Source: Providencia rettgeri (GTDB lineage: Bacteria; Pseudomonadota; Gammaproteobacteria; Enterobacterales; Enterobacteriaceae). Taken from it: DNA of 64,000 bases. The notes below the pieces were generated by a model. That model was not told the origin of the DNA, did not search any database, and saw nothing but the letters and a program-made list of their open reading frames with translations. The position numbers and the translations under genes were made by a program. The DNA is taken from the NCBI RefSeq assembly GCF_013255915.1, contig NZ_CP053896.1:558001-622000 (forward strand). Reading direction: 5' to 3'. How positions within the stretch are numbered: position 1 is the stretch's first letter; each line of letters opens with the position of its first letter. This document shows positions 1 to 8,228 of the stretch, in pieces.

Positions 1-624
1 GCGCGCCACTTAGCCCTTTGGATGTCCTATGAAGACACCATCCGAGTGGCTGATCTTAAAATTCGTGATAGCCGCTTTTCTCGCGTTCGCAATGAAGTAC
101 AGGCAAAAGATAATCAATTATTGGAGATCAATGAATTTATGCATCCAAGAATTGAAGAAATTTGCGAAACGCTTCCCAAAAATTTAGGTCGTTGGTTAAT
201 GCGTCCACATTGGTTACACAAAGCGCTTCGCAAAATGACCGAAAAGGGGCGCACGATAACTACCAGTTCTTTATTAGGTTTTTTACAGTTGTATCTATTA
301 GCCGCATGGCGAAAAGGCCGACGTTCGACGTTACGTTATCAACTAGAAACGCAGCGCATTGAAAAGTGGTTAGCTGCTGTAATTAAAGCAGCGAAAGCTA
401 ACCCTGCACTTGCAACCGAAATTACCGAATGTCAACGCGTGGTTAAGGGGTATAGCGACACTCATGCGAGAGGGTTGCGTAATTTTAAAATCTTAATGGA
501 CATCGTTGCGCAGCAAGGTAACAAACTCACCCCCATTAATTTACGTGAACTACGTGAAGCCGCATTGGCCGATGAACATGGGAAAGAATTGGAAAAATGC
601 CGTCAACGTTTAGCGATGAATTAA
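1..624 (+). CDS. Indolepyruvate oxidoreductase beta-type subunit, C-terminal part (partial)
   Basis: The reading frame is open at base 1, so the visible 207 residues are only the C-terminal end of a longer protein. The stretch beginning ARHLALWMSYEDTIRVADLK, followed by a helical region with a LPKNLGRWLMRPHW segment, resembles the DUF6537 domain that ends IorB-type subunits and fused indolepyruvate:ferredoxin oxidoreductases. Those enzymes convert arylpyruvates to aryl-acetyl-CoA with thiamine diphosphate and iron-sulfur clusters. None of the catalytic gamma-domain is in the window. The thioesterase gene follows after 10 bases, so it belongs to the aromatic operon. Its partner subunit should lie upstream. 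The family call comes from the recalled DUF6537 signature and is fairly secure; the substrate is not known. Confidence 0.75.
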   Translation, partial: ARHLALWMSYEDTIRVADLKIRDSRFSRVRNEVQAKDNQLLEINEFMHPRIEEICETLPKNLGRWLMRPHWLHKALRKMTEKGRTITTSSLLGFLQLYLLAAWRKGRRSTLRYQLETQRIEKWLAAVIKAAKANPALATEITECQRVVKGYSDTHARGLRNFKILMDIVAQQGNKLTPINLRELREAALADEHGKELEKCRQRLAMN

Positions 625-634
625 GGATAACATC

Positions 635-1057
635 ATGAGTTTACTGATATTTACTAAGCCACATAAAATTCATTTTTCGGAGTGTGACCCCGCAGGGATT
701 GTGTTTTACCCCCAGTATTTCGTGATGTTTAACAATTTACTTGAACGTTGGGTTGATGAATTAGTCCCTCAAGGCTTTGCGGGTTACATCATGGAACAAC
801 GCTTTGGCTTGCCGACAGTACACCTAGAAGCGGAGTTCAAGGCCATTAGCAAAATGGGGGATAACGTGATGTTAGAGCTACATGTACAGCGTATTGGTCG
901 CAAGTCTCTGACGTTACATCAACGCTGTGTCAGTGTTGATGGAGTACTGCGCATGCAAGTGACGCAAACCTATGTGACAACATCATTAGAAACGCATCAA
1001 GCAATTCCTATCCCAGACGCCTTGTATCAGGTATTAACCGCTCAGCAACCAGTGTAA
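635..1057 (+). CDS. Hotdog-fold acyl-CoA thioesterase (4-hydroxybenzoyl-CoA thioesterase-like)
   Basis: A 140-residue single hotdog domain. Residues 16-26 (ECDPAGIVFYP) match the 4-hydroxybenzoyl-CoA thioesterase active-site motif, in which the Asp (about residue 18) acts on the thioester. The family forms cytoplasmic tetramers. The gene lies 10 bases after the IorB-like gene and 16 before the salicylyl-CoA hydroxylase gene, so it is in the same operon. From that context the likely substrate is gentisyl-CoA, released as free gentisate for the ring-cleaving dioxygenase encoded downstream. The fold is well supported by the motif; the substrate is inferred. Confidence 0.85.
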   Translation: MSLLIFTKPHKIHFSECDPAGIVFYPQYFVMFNNLLERWVDELVPQGFAGYIMEQRFGLPTVHLEAEFKAISKMGDNVMLELHVQRIGRKSLTLHQRCVSVDGVLRMQVTQTYVTTSLETHQAIPIPDALYQVLTAQQPV

Positions 1058-1073
1058 GCAAAGGAGAAATTCC

Positions 1074-3371
1074 ATGAATATCGTGTGTATTGGCGGTGGT
1101 CCCGCAGGGCTTTATTTCGGGTTGCTGATGAAATTACAAAACCCACAAAACCGTGTAGTGGTGGTGGAACGTAATCGCCCTTATGACACTTTTGGTTGGG
1201 GGGTAGTATTTTCTGATGCCACGCTCAGTAATTTACGCCAAGCGGACCCTGTTTCTGCTGAAACTATTTCTGCGGAATTTAGCCACTGGGATGATATTGA
1301 TGTGCACTTTAAAGGTGTATGTAACCGCAGTGGTGGCCACGGGTTTATCGGCATTGGGCGTAAAAAGTTACTCAATATATTACAAGACCGCTGTGTGGAG
1401 TTGGGTGTGGAGTTAGTGTTCGAAACCCAAGTAACGGATGACCAAGCGATTGCTCGCGAGTACCAAGCTGATTTGCTTATCGCTTCTGATGGCATTAATA
1501 GTACGGTGCGTACGCGTTATGAAAACGTATTTAAACCCGATATTGACCCACGTCGTTGCCGTTTTGTTTGGCTAGGTACAAAGAAGATTTTTGACGCCTT
1601 TACCTTCTTATTCGCTAAAAATGAGCACGGATGGTTTCAAGTTCATGCCTATCAATTTCAAGAAGGGTTATCGACCTTTATTGTGGAGACGACGGAAGAA
1701 ACCTGGCTTAAAGCCGGTATTGACCAAATGTCTCAAGAGGATGGCATCGCTTATTGTGAAAAACTATTTGCGCCGTGGCTTGATGGTGAAAAACTGATTG
1801 CTAACGCAGCGCATTTACGTGGTGCCGCAATTTGGATCCGCTTCCCTCGGGTCATTTGTGGAAATTGGGTGCATTGGACGCAGCCCACACAAGGTAAAGA
1901 CGTTCCCGTAGTATTGATGGGAGATGCCGCTCATACCGCCCATTTCTCTATTGGCTCTGGAACTAAATTAGCACTAGAAGATGCTATCGAGCTGTGTGAA
2001 AGCTTGAAAACTTCAGGGGGTGATTTACGTAAAGGGCTTGAGCATTACCAGAAGGTTCGCAGTGTCGAAGTTCTGAAAATTCAGAATGCGGCACGCAATT
2101 CGACAGAATGGTTTGAAAATGTCTGTCGTTATGAAAATTTAGCGCCAGAGCAATTTGCCTACTCTCTCTTAACGCGTTCACAGCGTATATCTCATGAAAA
2201 TTTGCGCGTGCGTGATGCTGTATGGTTGGAAAACTATGAGCAGTGGTTTGCGGAACAAACAGGTGTGACTTCAAAGGCAAAAGTGCCCCCTATGCTGACA
2301 CCTTATCATGTACGAGGTATCACTCTTAATAACCGCGTGGTCGCGTCACCAACATTGTTGTATTGCGCTAATCAGGGTATACCCGATGATTTTCATTTGG
2401 TACATCTGGGAAGCCGCGCATTAGGTGGTGTGGGTCTAGTGATGGCTGAAATGACGGCTATAGCCCCCGATGCCTGTGTGACAAAAGGCTGTGTCGGTAT
2501 TTGGAATGACGAGCAAGTTACTGCTTGGCAACGTGTGACTGATTTTATTCATCAAAAAACGGATGCCAAAATTGGCATTCAATTAGGCCATGCAGGGCGC
2601 CGTGGTTCAACTCAGCGAGGGTGGGAGAAAGAAAATCACCCAATAGATGCAGATAACTGGCCGTTAGTTTCTGCTTCAGCGTTGCCTTATTTACCGAATA
2701 TCTCACAAACTCCGGTAGAGCTATCCGAGGCACAAATGACTACGGTGATTGACCAATTTGTTGCTGCAGCAAAACGAGCAGAAACGGCTGGTTTTGACTG
2801 GCTTGAACTGCAAGCCGGGCACGGTTATTTGCTGTCGAGCTTTATTTCTCCATTAACTAATCAGCGTACAGATAACTACGGTGGAGCGTTAGAAAATCGC
2901 TTACGTTTTCCGTTAGCCATCATTAGTGCTGTGCGTCAGGTGTGGTCAAAACCTTTGAGTGTACGTATTTCATCGACGGATTGGGTGGATGGCGGGACTA
3001 CGGTTGATGACGCGGTGGAAATTGGCCGTGCAATGAAGCAAGCGGGCGCAGATATGATTGACTGCTCTTCAGGTGAAGTGTCACCGCAACAGCAACCGGT
3101 CTATGGTCGGATGTACCAAACACCAATGGCAGACCGTATTCGTAATGAAGCTGGAATACCGGTTATTGCCGTAGGTGCTATTACTGATGCTGACCAAGTC
3201 AACAGCATTATTGCCGCTGGGCGGGCGGATTTATGTGCTTTATCTCGGCCATTACTTTCTGACCCTGCATGGGTCTTACATGAATGTGCGCGTTATGGGT
3301 GGGAAACTCGTTGGCCGGCACCGTATGAATATGGGCGTCAGCAACTCGTTCAATCCTTGAAGTCGCGTTAA
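1074..3371 (+). CDS. Bifunctional salicylyl-CoA 5-hydroxylase / OYE-family oxidoreductase
   Basis: A 765-residue fusion. Residues 1-400 form a class A flavin monooxygenase: the FAD-binding GGGPAGLYFG is near residues 7-16 and the GDAAHTAHFSIGSG flavin/NADH motif near 283. Residues from about 405 form an Old Yellow Enzyme barrel, with GHAGRRGST, a QAGHGYLLSSFISPLTN segment and the downstream NYGGALENR. Length and domain order match the salicylyl-CoA 5-hydroxylase/oxidoreductase family, related to 2-aminobenzoyl-CoA monooxygenase/reductase. The predicted reaction is NADH-dependent hydroxylation of salicylyl-CoA to gentisyl-CoA. The role of the OYE half in salicylate use is unclear. No salicylate-CoA ligase is visible; it may lie upstream of the window. 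Confidence 0.85.
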   Translation: MNIVCIGGGPAGLYFGLLMKLQNPQNRVVVVERNRPYDTFGWGVVFSDATLSNLRQADPVSAETISAEFSHWDDIDVHFKGVCNRSGGHGFIGIGRKKLLNILQDRCVELGVELVFETQVTDDQAIAREYQADLLIASDGINSTVRTRYENVFKPDIDPRRCRFVWLGTKKIFDAFTFLFAKNEHGWFQVHAYQFQEGLSTFIVETTEETWLKAGIDQMSQEDGIAYCEKLFAPWLDGEKLIANAAHLRGAAIWIRFPRVICGNWVHWTQPTQGKDVPVVLMGDAAHTAHFSIGSGTKLALEDAIELCESLKTSGGDLRKGLEHYQKVRSVEVLKIQNAARNSTEWFENVCRYENLAPEQFAYSLLTRSQRISHENLRVRDAVWLENYEQWFAEQTGVTSKAKVPPMLTPYHVRGITLNNRVVASPTLLYCANQGIPDDFHLVHLGSRALGGVGLVMAEMTAIAPDACVTKGCVGIWNDEQVTAWQRVTDFIHQKTDAKIGIQLGHAGRRGSTQRGWEKENHPIDADNWPLVSASALPYLPNISQTPVELSEAQMTTVIDQFVAAAKRAETAGFDWLELQAGHGYLLSSFISPLTNQRTDNYGGALENRLRFPLAIISAVRQVWSKPLSVRISSTDWVDGGTTVDDAVEIGRAMKQAGADMIDCSSGEVSPQQQPVYGRMYQTPMADRIRNEAGIPVIAVGAITDADQVNSIIAAGRADLCALSRPLLSDPAWVLHECARYGWETRWPAPYEYGRQQLVQSLKSR

Positions 3372-3400
3372 AGGCTTTGGCAAACAAAGAGGAAAATAGC

Positions 3401-4528
3401 ATGAGTACACACTCCCATGACCAATACCGAGAAAATGTGGCAGGGCGTGCCGATGTGGCAGATACCCCTGAGCTAGTGGCGTATTACCAAGAACTAGATG
3501 CGTTGAAGACAGGTGCATTATGGACGGTCGCAAACAAGATTGAACCGTGGCAACCCAAATCAAGCTCAGTTCCTGTGTTGTGGCGCTACCGTGATTTACG
3601 CGAACATGTGTTGCGCTCAGTTGAACTGGTGACACCAGAAAAAGCGGGGCGTCGCGTAATCTATCTGAATAATCCCGGCCGCCAAGAAGTGGCTGCTGCA
3701 GTAGGTTGGCTGTACTCAGGTTTACAAGTCATGCACCCAGGAGAAGCCGCTTCGGCTCATGCCCACTCATCCTCAGCATTGCGTTTTATTATGGAAGGGC
3801 GTGGGGCATATACCATTGTCGAAGGGCAAAAAATGATGCTAGAAGCCAACGACTTTGTACTGACGCCGAATGGGACATGGCATGAACACGGCGTTGCAGA
3901 AGATGGTTTACCTTGTATCTGGCAAGATGGATTGGATATCCCGTTAGTCAATGCCATGGAAGCTGGGTTTTACAAAGTGCATCCTGACTTACATCAAGCA
4001 CAAACACGACCTATCGATTACCCCGTTGGTATGTGGGGAGGAACCGCATTACGTCCTCACGATATCGGCTGGGATAAACCTTATTCACCATTATTTAAAT
4101 ACCAATGGGGGCCAACCTACGAGGCGTTGTGCCGTGCAGCGAAGGCAGCGGATGGCTCAGTATTTGATGATGTTTTGATGCACTACACTAACCCGCTCAC
4201 AGGAGGACCTGTGATGCCAACCATTGGAGCGAGTATGCAATTACTGCGTCCGGGCTTTGTTGGTAAAGCTCATCGCCATACGGGAAGTTTTATTTATCAA
4301 GTAGCGAAAGGGCAAGGGTACTCCGTGATCAATGGGCAACGCTTTGATTGGCAAGAGCGTGATATTTTCTGTGTGCCATCGTGGATGTTCCATGAACATG
4401 TGAATACCTCACAAACCGAAGATGCTTGTCTGTTTTGCTTTAATGATTTACCCGTAATGCACTCTTTGGGGCTCTATTATGAAGAGGCTCTAGTAGAAAA
4501 TGACGGTCACCAGAAAGTCGTTACCTAG
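3401..4528 (+). CDS. Gentisate 1,2-dioxygenase
   Basis: A 375-residue bicupin. The first cupin carries HAHSSSALRFIMEGRGAY (metal-binding histidines about 120-122) and GTWHEHG. The second carries HRHTGSFIYQVAKGQGY and a later FHEHVN. This fits Fe(II) gentisate 1,2-dioxygenase, which opens the ring of 2,5-dihydroxybenzoate to maleylpyruvate. The ATG at 3401 is chosen because AAAGAGGAAAA lies just upstream; the frame also runs back to a TTG at 3377 with no useful ribosome site. It follows the hydroxylase gene by about 30 bases. Cupins of this type also include salicylate and 1-hydroxy-2-naphthoate dioxygenases, but the neighbours favour gentisate. Confidence 0.88.
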   Translation: MSTHSHDQYRENVAGRADVADTPELVAYYQELDALKTGALWTVANKIEPWQPKSSSVPVLWRYRDLREHVLRSVELVTPEKAGRRVIYLNNPGRQEVAAAVGWLYSGLQVMHPGEAASAHAHSSSALRFIMEGRGAYTIVEGQKMMLEANDFVLTPNGTWHEHGVAEDGLPCIWQDGLDIPLVNAMEAGFYKVHPDLHQAQTRPIDYPVGMWGGTALRPHDIGWDKPYSPLFKYQWGPTYEALCRAAKAADGSVFDDVLMHYTNPLTGGPVMPTIGASMQLLRPGFVGKAHRHTGSFIYQVAKGQGYSVINGQRFDWQERDIFCVPSWMFHEHVNTSQTEDACLFCFNDLPVMHSLGLYYEEALVENDGHQKVVT

Positions 4529-4628
4529 GTGAGTATTATATTTCTTATTGATTAATATAAATAATTTTATTATTCCAATTTACGTGAAGAAGTGAGTGAG
4601 GCAATCACCTCATTCAAGGAGAAAGAAA

Positions 4629-5540
4629 ATGCGCTTAATAACTTATCGTTCTGATGTGACCGCGGCAGCCCGTTTAGGAGCAGTTGTTAATCAACAAGTA
4701 GTGGATTTAGCCCTTCTGGCACAAGAGCAAGGGCTGTACTTGCCTGATAATATGTTGGACTTTATCGATTTAGGCCCACAAGGTGTGCGTGTTGGTACAG
4801 AACTTCTGAATACATATCAAGGGCAATTCCCAGCAGGGACTGCGTGGCCTGTACAAAATGTGAAAATTTTGGCGCCGATACCTCGCCCACGTAAAAATAT
4901 TTTTGGTATTGGCTTAAACTATGTTGAACACGTGGCGGAATCCAGCCGTACATTAGACACCTCAAAAGATCTTCCAAAACAACCCGTTATCTTTTCTAAG
5001 CCCCCAACCACAGTGATTGGGCCGGGAGATGCCATTGAACATAACGCCAAAATTACCCAACAATTAGACTGGGAAGTGGAGTTGGCGGTGATTATTGGCA
5101 CTCGTGCGAAAAGTGTCGTGGCAAAAGATGCTCTTAATTATGTGTTTGGCTACAGCTTGATGATTGATATGAGTGCGCGTGATTGCCGCCGTGCTGGGCA
5201 ATGGATTTATTCTAAAGGGCAAGATACCTATGCACCATTTGGGCCATGCATTGTCACTGCTGATGAGATTCCAGATCCTCATACCTTAGATTTAAGCTTG
5301 AAGGTGAATGGTGTAACCAAACAATCCTCAAATACACGCCACATGTTATTTAATGTGAATACATTGATTGAAGATATTAGCCAAGGGATCACATTAGAAC
5401 CAGGTGACATTATTGCAACAGGCACTCCTGAAGGGGTAGGGGCGGGAAGAACACCTCAAGAATGGGTCTGGCCGGGGGATGTGATTGAAGCATATGTTGA
5501 GAATATTGGTGAATTGCGCCATCCAGTTGTCGCCGTTTAA
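4629..5540 (+). CDS. Fumarylacetoacetate hydrolase-family protein, probable maleylpyruvate/fumarylpyruvate hydrolase
   Basis: A 303-residue FAH-fold enzyme. KNIFGIGLNYVEHV, DWEVELAVIIG (the metal-binding acidic motif) and TGTPEGVG are visible. The ATG at 4629 is preferred because AAGGAGAAAGAAA precedes it; an upstream in-frame start at 4596 adds 11 charged residues and has no ribosome site. Family members hydrolyse C-C bonds of ring-cleavage products. No maleylpyruvate isomerase is visible, and a maleate isomerase gene lies two genes on. The likely reaction is therefore direct hydrolysis of maleylpyruvate to maleate and pyruvate. Fumarylpyruvate hydrolase is the alternative if an isomerase exists elsewhere. 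An AT-rich gap of about 100 bases separates it from the dioxygenase gene and could hold an internal promoter. Confidence 0.85.
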   Translation: MRLITYRSDVTAAARLGAVVNQQVVDLALLAQEQGLYLPDNMLDFIDLGPQGVRVGTELLNTYQGQFPAGTAWPVQNVKILAPIPRPRKNIFGIGLNYVEHVAESSRTLDTSKDLPKQPVIFSKPPTTVIGPGDAIEHNAKITQQLDWEVELAVIIGTRAKSVVAKDALNYVFGYSLMIDMSARDCRRAGQWIYSKGQDTYAPFGPCIVTADEIPDPHTLDLSLKVNGVTKQSSNTRHMLFNVNTLIEDISQGITLEPGDIIATGTPEGVGAGRTPQEWVWPGDVIEAYVENIGELRHPVVAV

Positions 5541-5549
5541 GGGGGAAGT

Positions 5550-6581
5550 ATGCTTAATTTGCAGACGTTTAAAGCCGCTGCGGTACAAGCCGCTCCGGTG
5601 TTTCTCGATACCAATGCTACGGTAGATAAAGTTTGTCGTTTAATTGAAGAGGCGGCGGATAACGGAGCGAAATTGGTTGCATTTCCAGAGGTTTTTATTT
5701 CTGGTTACCCTTATTGGAGTTGGGTGATGAACCCGATAGATGGCAGTCCATGGTTTGAAAAACTGTGCAAATCTGCCATTGAAGTCCCAGGGCCTGAAAT
5801 ACAAAAAATTGCTCAAGCTGCCGCACGCCACCACATCAATGTTGTAATTGGTGTGAATGAGCGGAACCCTAATGGAATCGCTACGTTATATAATACATTA
5901 GTGACGATTTCTGATGAAGGAAGAATTCTGGGGCGCCATCGTAAATTAGTCCCAACATGGGCAGAAAAACTGACGTGGGCAAATGGAGATGCCTCTTCAC
6001 TAAAAGTTCATCAAACCAGTATTGGGCCTCTTGGGGCATTGGCCTGTGGGGAAAACACCAATACATTGGCGCGTTTTGCTCTATTGGCGCAAGGCGAGTT
6101 AGTCCATATTGCGAGCTATATCGCCTTACCCGTTGCACCAAAAGACTATGACATGGCCGAAGCGATTCGTTTACGCGCATCTGCCCACTGTTTCGAAGGC
6201 AAAGTTTTTACGATTGTTTCCTGTTCGACAGTGTCAGAAGAGATTATGGATGCAATGTCTGCAACTCACCCAGAAGCACGTGAGTTACTGGCTCGGCCAA
6301 ATAGCGCTTTCTCAGGAATTATCGGGCCTGATGGACAAGTTGTAGGCGAACCATTGGTTGACAAAGAAGGGATTGTTTACGGTGAAATTGATTTAAATCG
6401 CTGTATTCAACCACGACAAATGCATGATATTACAGGGCATTATAACCGTTTTGATATCTTTGATTTACAGGTGAACCGCCGGCCATTAACGGCAGCACGT
6501 TTTCACGGTAATGGGCAAGAAGATGAAGCTTTAAACGTATTTCCAGAATCAGGTGAGTCATTTGGGGAGAGGGAGATATGA
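5550..6581 (+). CDS. Nitrilase-superfamily carbon-nitrogen hydrolase
   Basis: A 343-residue enzyme with the Glu-Lys-Cys triad of the nitrilase superfamily: Glu in AFPEVFISGYP (about residue 46), Lys in GRHRKLVPTW (about 132) and Cys in LACGENTNTLARF (about 165). The CGENTNTLAR context and length fit true nitrilases rather than amidases of the omega-amidase or carbamoylase branches. The gene starts 9 bases after the FAH-family gene behind GGGGGAAG and overlaps the maleate isomerase start by 4 bases, so translation is probably coupled. Its role in a gentisate operon is not evident. It may supply aromatic or dicarboxylic acids from nitriles or amides feeding the same pathway. Confidence 0.8.
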   Translation: MLNLQTFKAAAVQAAPVFLDTNATVDKVCRLIEEAADNGAKLVAFPEVFISGYPYWSWVMNPIDGSPWFEKLCKSAIEVPGPEIQKIAQAAARHHINVVIGVNERNPNGIATLYNTLVTISDEGRILGRHRKLVPTWAEKLTWANGDASSLKVHQTSIGPLGALACGENTNTLARFALLAQGELVHIASYIALPVAPKDYDMAEAIRLRASAHCFEGKVFTIVSCSTVSEEIMDAMSATHPEARELLARPNSAFSGIIGPDGQVVGEPLVDKEGIVYGEIDLNRCIQPRQMHDITGHYNRFDIFDLQVNRRPLTAARFHGNGQEDEALNVFPESGESFGEREI

Positions 6582-7333
6582 GTTTAGCACGTACATATCG
6601 TATTGGGCAGATTGTCCCGTCATCAAATACCACGATGGAAACAGAAATTCCGGCTATATTACGGGCAAGAGAAGCTCTGTTTGCGGAGCGCTTTACCTTT
6701 CATTCAAGCCGTATGCGTATGCAAAAAGTTACCAAAGAGGAGCTGGCAAAAATGGACTCCGATAGTGACCGCTGCGCTATTGAATTGTCAGATGCTGCGG
6801 TTGATGTGCTGGGATATGCCTGTTTAGTTGCGATTATGAGCATGGGGAAAGGTTATCATCGCATTTCAGAAAAACGTTTGTTTCAACGTACGGTAGATAA
6901 CGGTCATCCAGCACCTGTAGTGACTAGCGCTGGGGCATTAGTTGACGGCTTACATGTAATGGGCGCTAAAAAAGTGTCTATTTTAACGCCTTATATGAAG
7001 CCGTTGACGCAGTTAGTGATTGATTATATCGAAAGTGAAGGCATTGAAGTGGTAGATAGTATTTCATTGGAAATTCCAGATAATTTAGATGTGGGCCGAC
7101 AAAACCCATTAGCACCAGTGGAAATTACGAAAAAACTCAATACCCAAGTAGATGCAATTGTGGCTTCTGCATGTGTGCAAATGCCTTCGCTACCCTCAAT
7201 ACAATTAATTGAAGACCGAGTTGGTTTACCTGTACTGTCTTCTTCGGTGGCGACGACCTATATGATGTTAAAAAAGTTGGGTTTAGAAACTCGTGTTGAT
7301 GGGTTTGGTTCATTGCTAAGTGGAAAGTTTTAG
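6578..7333 (+). CDS. maiA: Maleate cis-trans isomerase
   Basis: A 251-residue member of the Asp/Glu racemase superfamily. The N-terminus (RIGQIVPSSNTTMETEIPA) and FHSSRMRMQKVTKEEL are characteristic of MaiA/NicE maleate isomerases. Catalytic cysteines sit in GYACLVAIMSMG (about residue 82) and ASACVQMPS (about 200). It converts maleate to fumarate for the TCA cycle. The ATG overlaps the end of the nitrilase-like gene (ATGAG). It is probably the final enzyme of the operon and points to a maleate-forming rather than fumarylpyruvate-forming gentisate route. Confidence 0.87.
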   Translation: MSLARTYRIGQIVPSSNTTMETEIPAILRAREALFAERFTFHSSRMRMQKVTKEELAKMDSDSDRCAIELSDAAVDVLGYACLVAIMSMGKGYHRISEKRLFQRTVDNGHPAPVVTSAGALVDGLHVMGAKKVSILTPYMKPLTQLVIDYIESEGIEVVDSISLEIPDNLDVGRQNPLAPVEITKKLNTQVDAIVASACVQMPSLPSIQLIEDRVGLPVLSSSVATTYMMLKKLGLETRVDGFGSLLSGKF

Positions 7334-7412
7334 CTGAATTATCGCCGACTTCTGCTACTCTTGAGGGGTTGTAATCAAATGCAATAATTCAAGATGTTAT
7401 CAAGGGGAGCGA

Positions 7413-7961
7413 ATGGCAAACTCAAAGGTTTTTGTTGATAATTATTTGCCTGCCCTATTGGGGCAGGCTTGGATGTTGGTTTCATCTGAGTTTCATGCCA
7501 TTGTTGAAGAAAAAGGTTTGTCAATATTAGAGTGGAGAGTGTTATCCACACTAGCAGGTAATGGCTCGATGGGGATTACAGAGCTCTCACAAAAAACAGT
7601 CAGTAAACAACCGACAATTACTCGCGTACTACAACGGCTAGAACAGCAAGGGCACGTGGTTCGCCACAGTAACCATAATGGTAGTGATAAGCGCATAACA
7701 CTTGTCAGTGTGACATCAAGTGGAATGTCACTAGTTGATGGTTTACTTATTGCAGCTCAGCAACACGAAGAAGTTGTTTTAGCTCCCTTGGGGCTACGTA
7801 AAAGTAAGATTCTTAAGCAAGTGCTACAAGAATTAATTGAGCGGCATAGTATAGAAAACACCAATACTGCAGATAAAAGCACTTCCGATAAAAATAATGA
7901 AAAAAATCTAAAAAGAAAAAAATCAAGTAGCCTAAATTTATCTAAAGAAACAACAAAATAG
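7413..7961 (+). CDS. MarR-family transcriptional regulator
   Basis: A 182-residue winged-helix protein. The MarR core spans about residues 8-145, with LSILEWRVLSTLAGNG, ITELSQKTVSKQPTITRVLQRLEQQG (recognition helix) and the wing HNGSDKRITLVSVTSSG. Residues 150-182 form a Lys/Ser/Asn-rich tail unusual for the family. The gene lies 80 bases downstream of the maleate isomerase gene on the same strand, behind AAGGGGAGCG. It is the natural candidate to control the aromatic operon; MarR proteins of such clusters usually respond to an aromatic acid or CoA thioester. Its operator is outside the window or unrecognised. Confidence 0.85.
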   Translation: MANSKVFVDNYLPALLGQAWMLVSSEFHAIVEEKGLSILEWRVLSTLAGNGSMGITELSQKTVSKQPTITRVLQRLEQQGHVVRHSNHNGSDKRITLVSVTSSGMSLVDGLLIAAQQHEEVVLAPLGLRKSKILKQVLQELIERHSIENTNTADKSTSDKNNEKNLKRKKSSSLNLSKETTK

Positions 7962-8032
7962 TCGATTAATGATGGTTTAGTTCTATTTTTGATGGCAATA
8001 CATAACTTATTATTGATATTGCGTTTAAATAT

Positions 8033-8055
8033 TTATTTATCAAATAGATAAATAA
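8033..8055. repeat. 9-bp inverted repeat downstream of the marR-type gene
   Basis: TTATTTATC and GATAAATAA are perfect inverted arms separated by 5 bases in AT-rich DNA between the MarR gene and the antiporter gene. It could be a weak terminator for the aromatic operon or an operator. There is no GC-rich stem or clean T-tract, so neither role is secure. Confidence 0.35.
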
Positions 8056-8228
8056 GTTTCTTATGGGGCATTTAATTCAGTGGTAATTTTTGCAACCTGA
8101 TGATAGATAGGCTATTTCTTAATTTTATTATTTTTGTATCGATTGATTAATTGCCACTTTACATTGATTCATTTTATCTATTTACTTCATAACTGATAAT
8201 TAATGATTAGCTAAACATGGAGCAATCA

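Noticed and set aside
1181..1495. Minus-strand 104-codon frame
   Set aside because: It is antisense to the FAD-binding domain of the salicylyl-CoA hydroxylase, with no ribosome site or family resemblance.
3377..3400. Upstream TTG start of the gentisate dioxygenase
   Set aside because: It would place the ribosome site inside the coding region. ATG at 3401 has AAAGAGGA correctly upstream.
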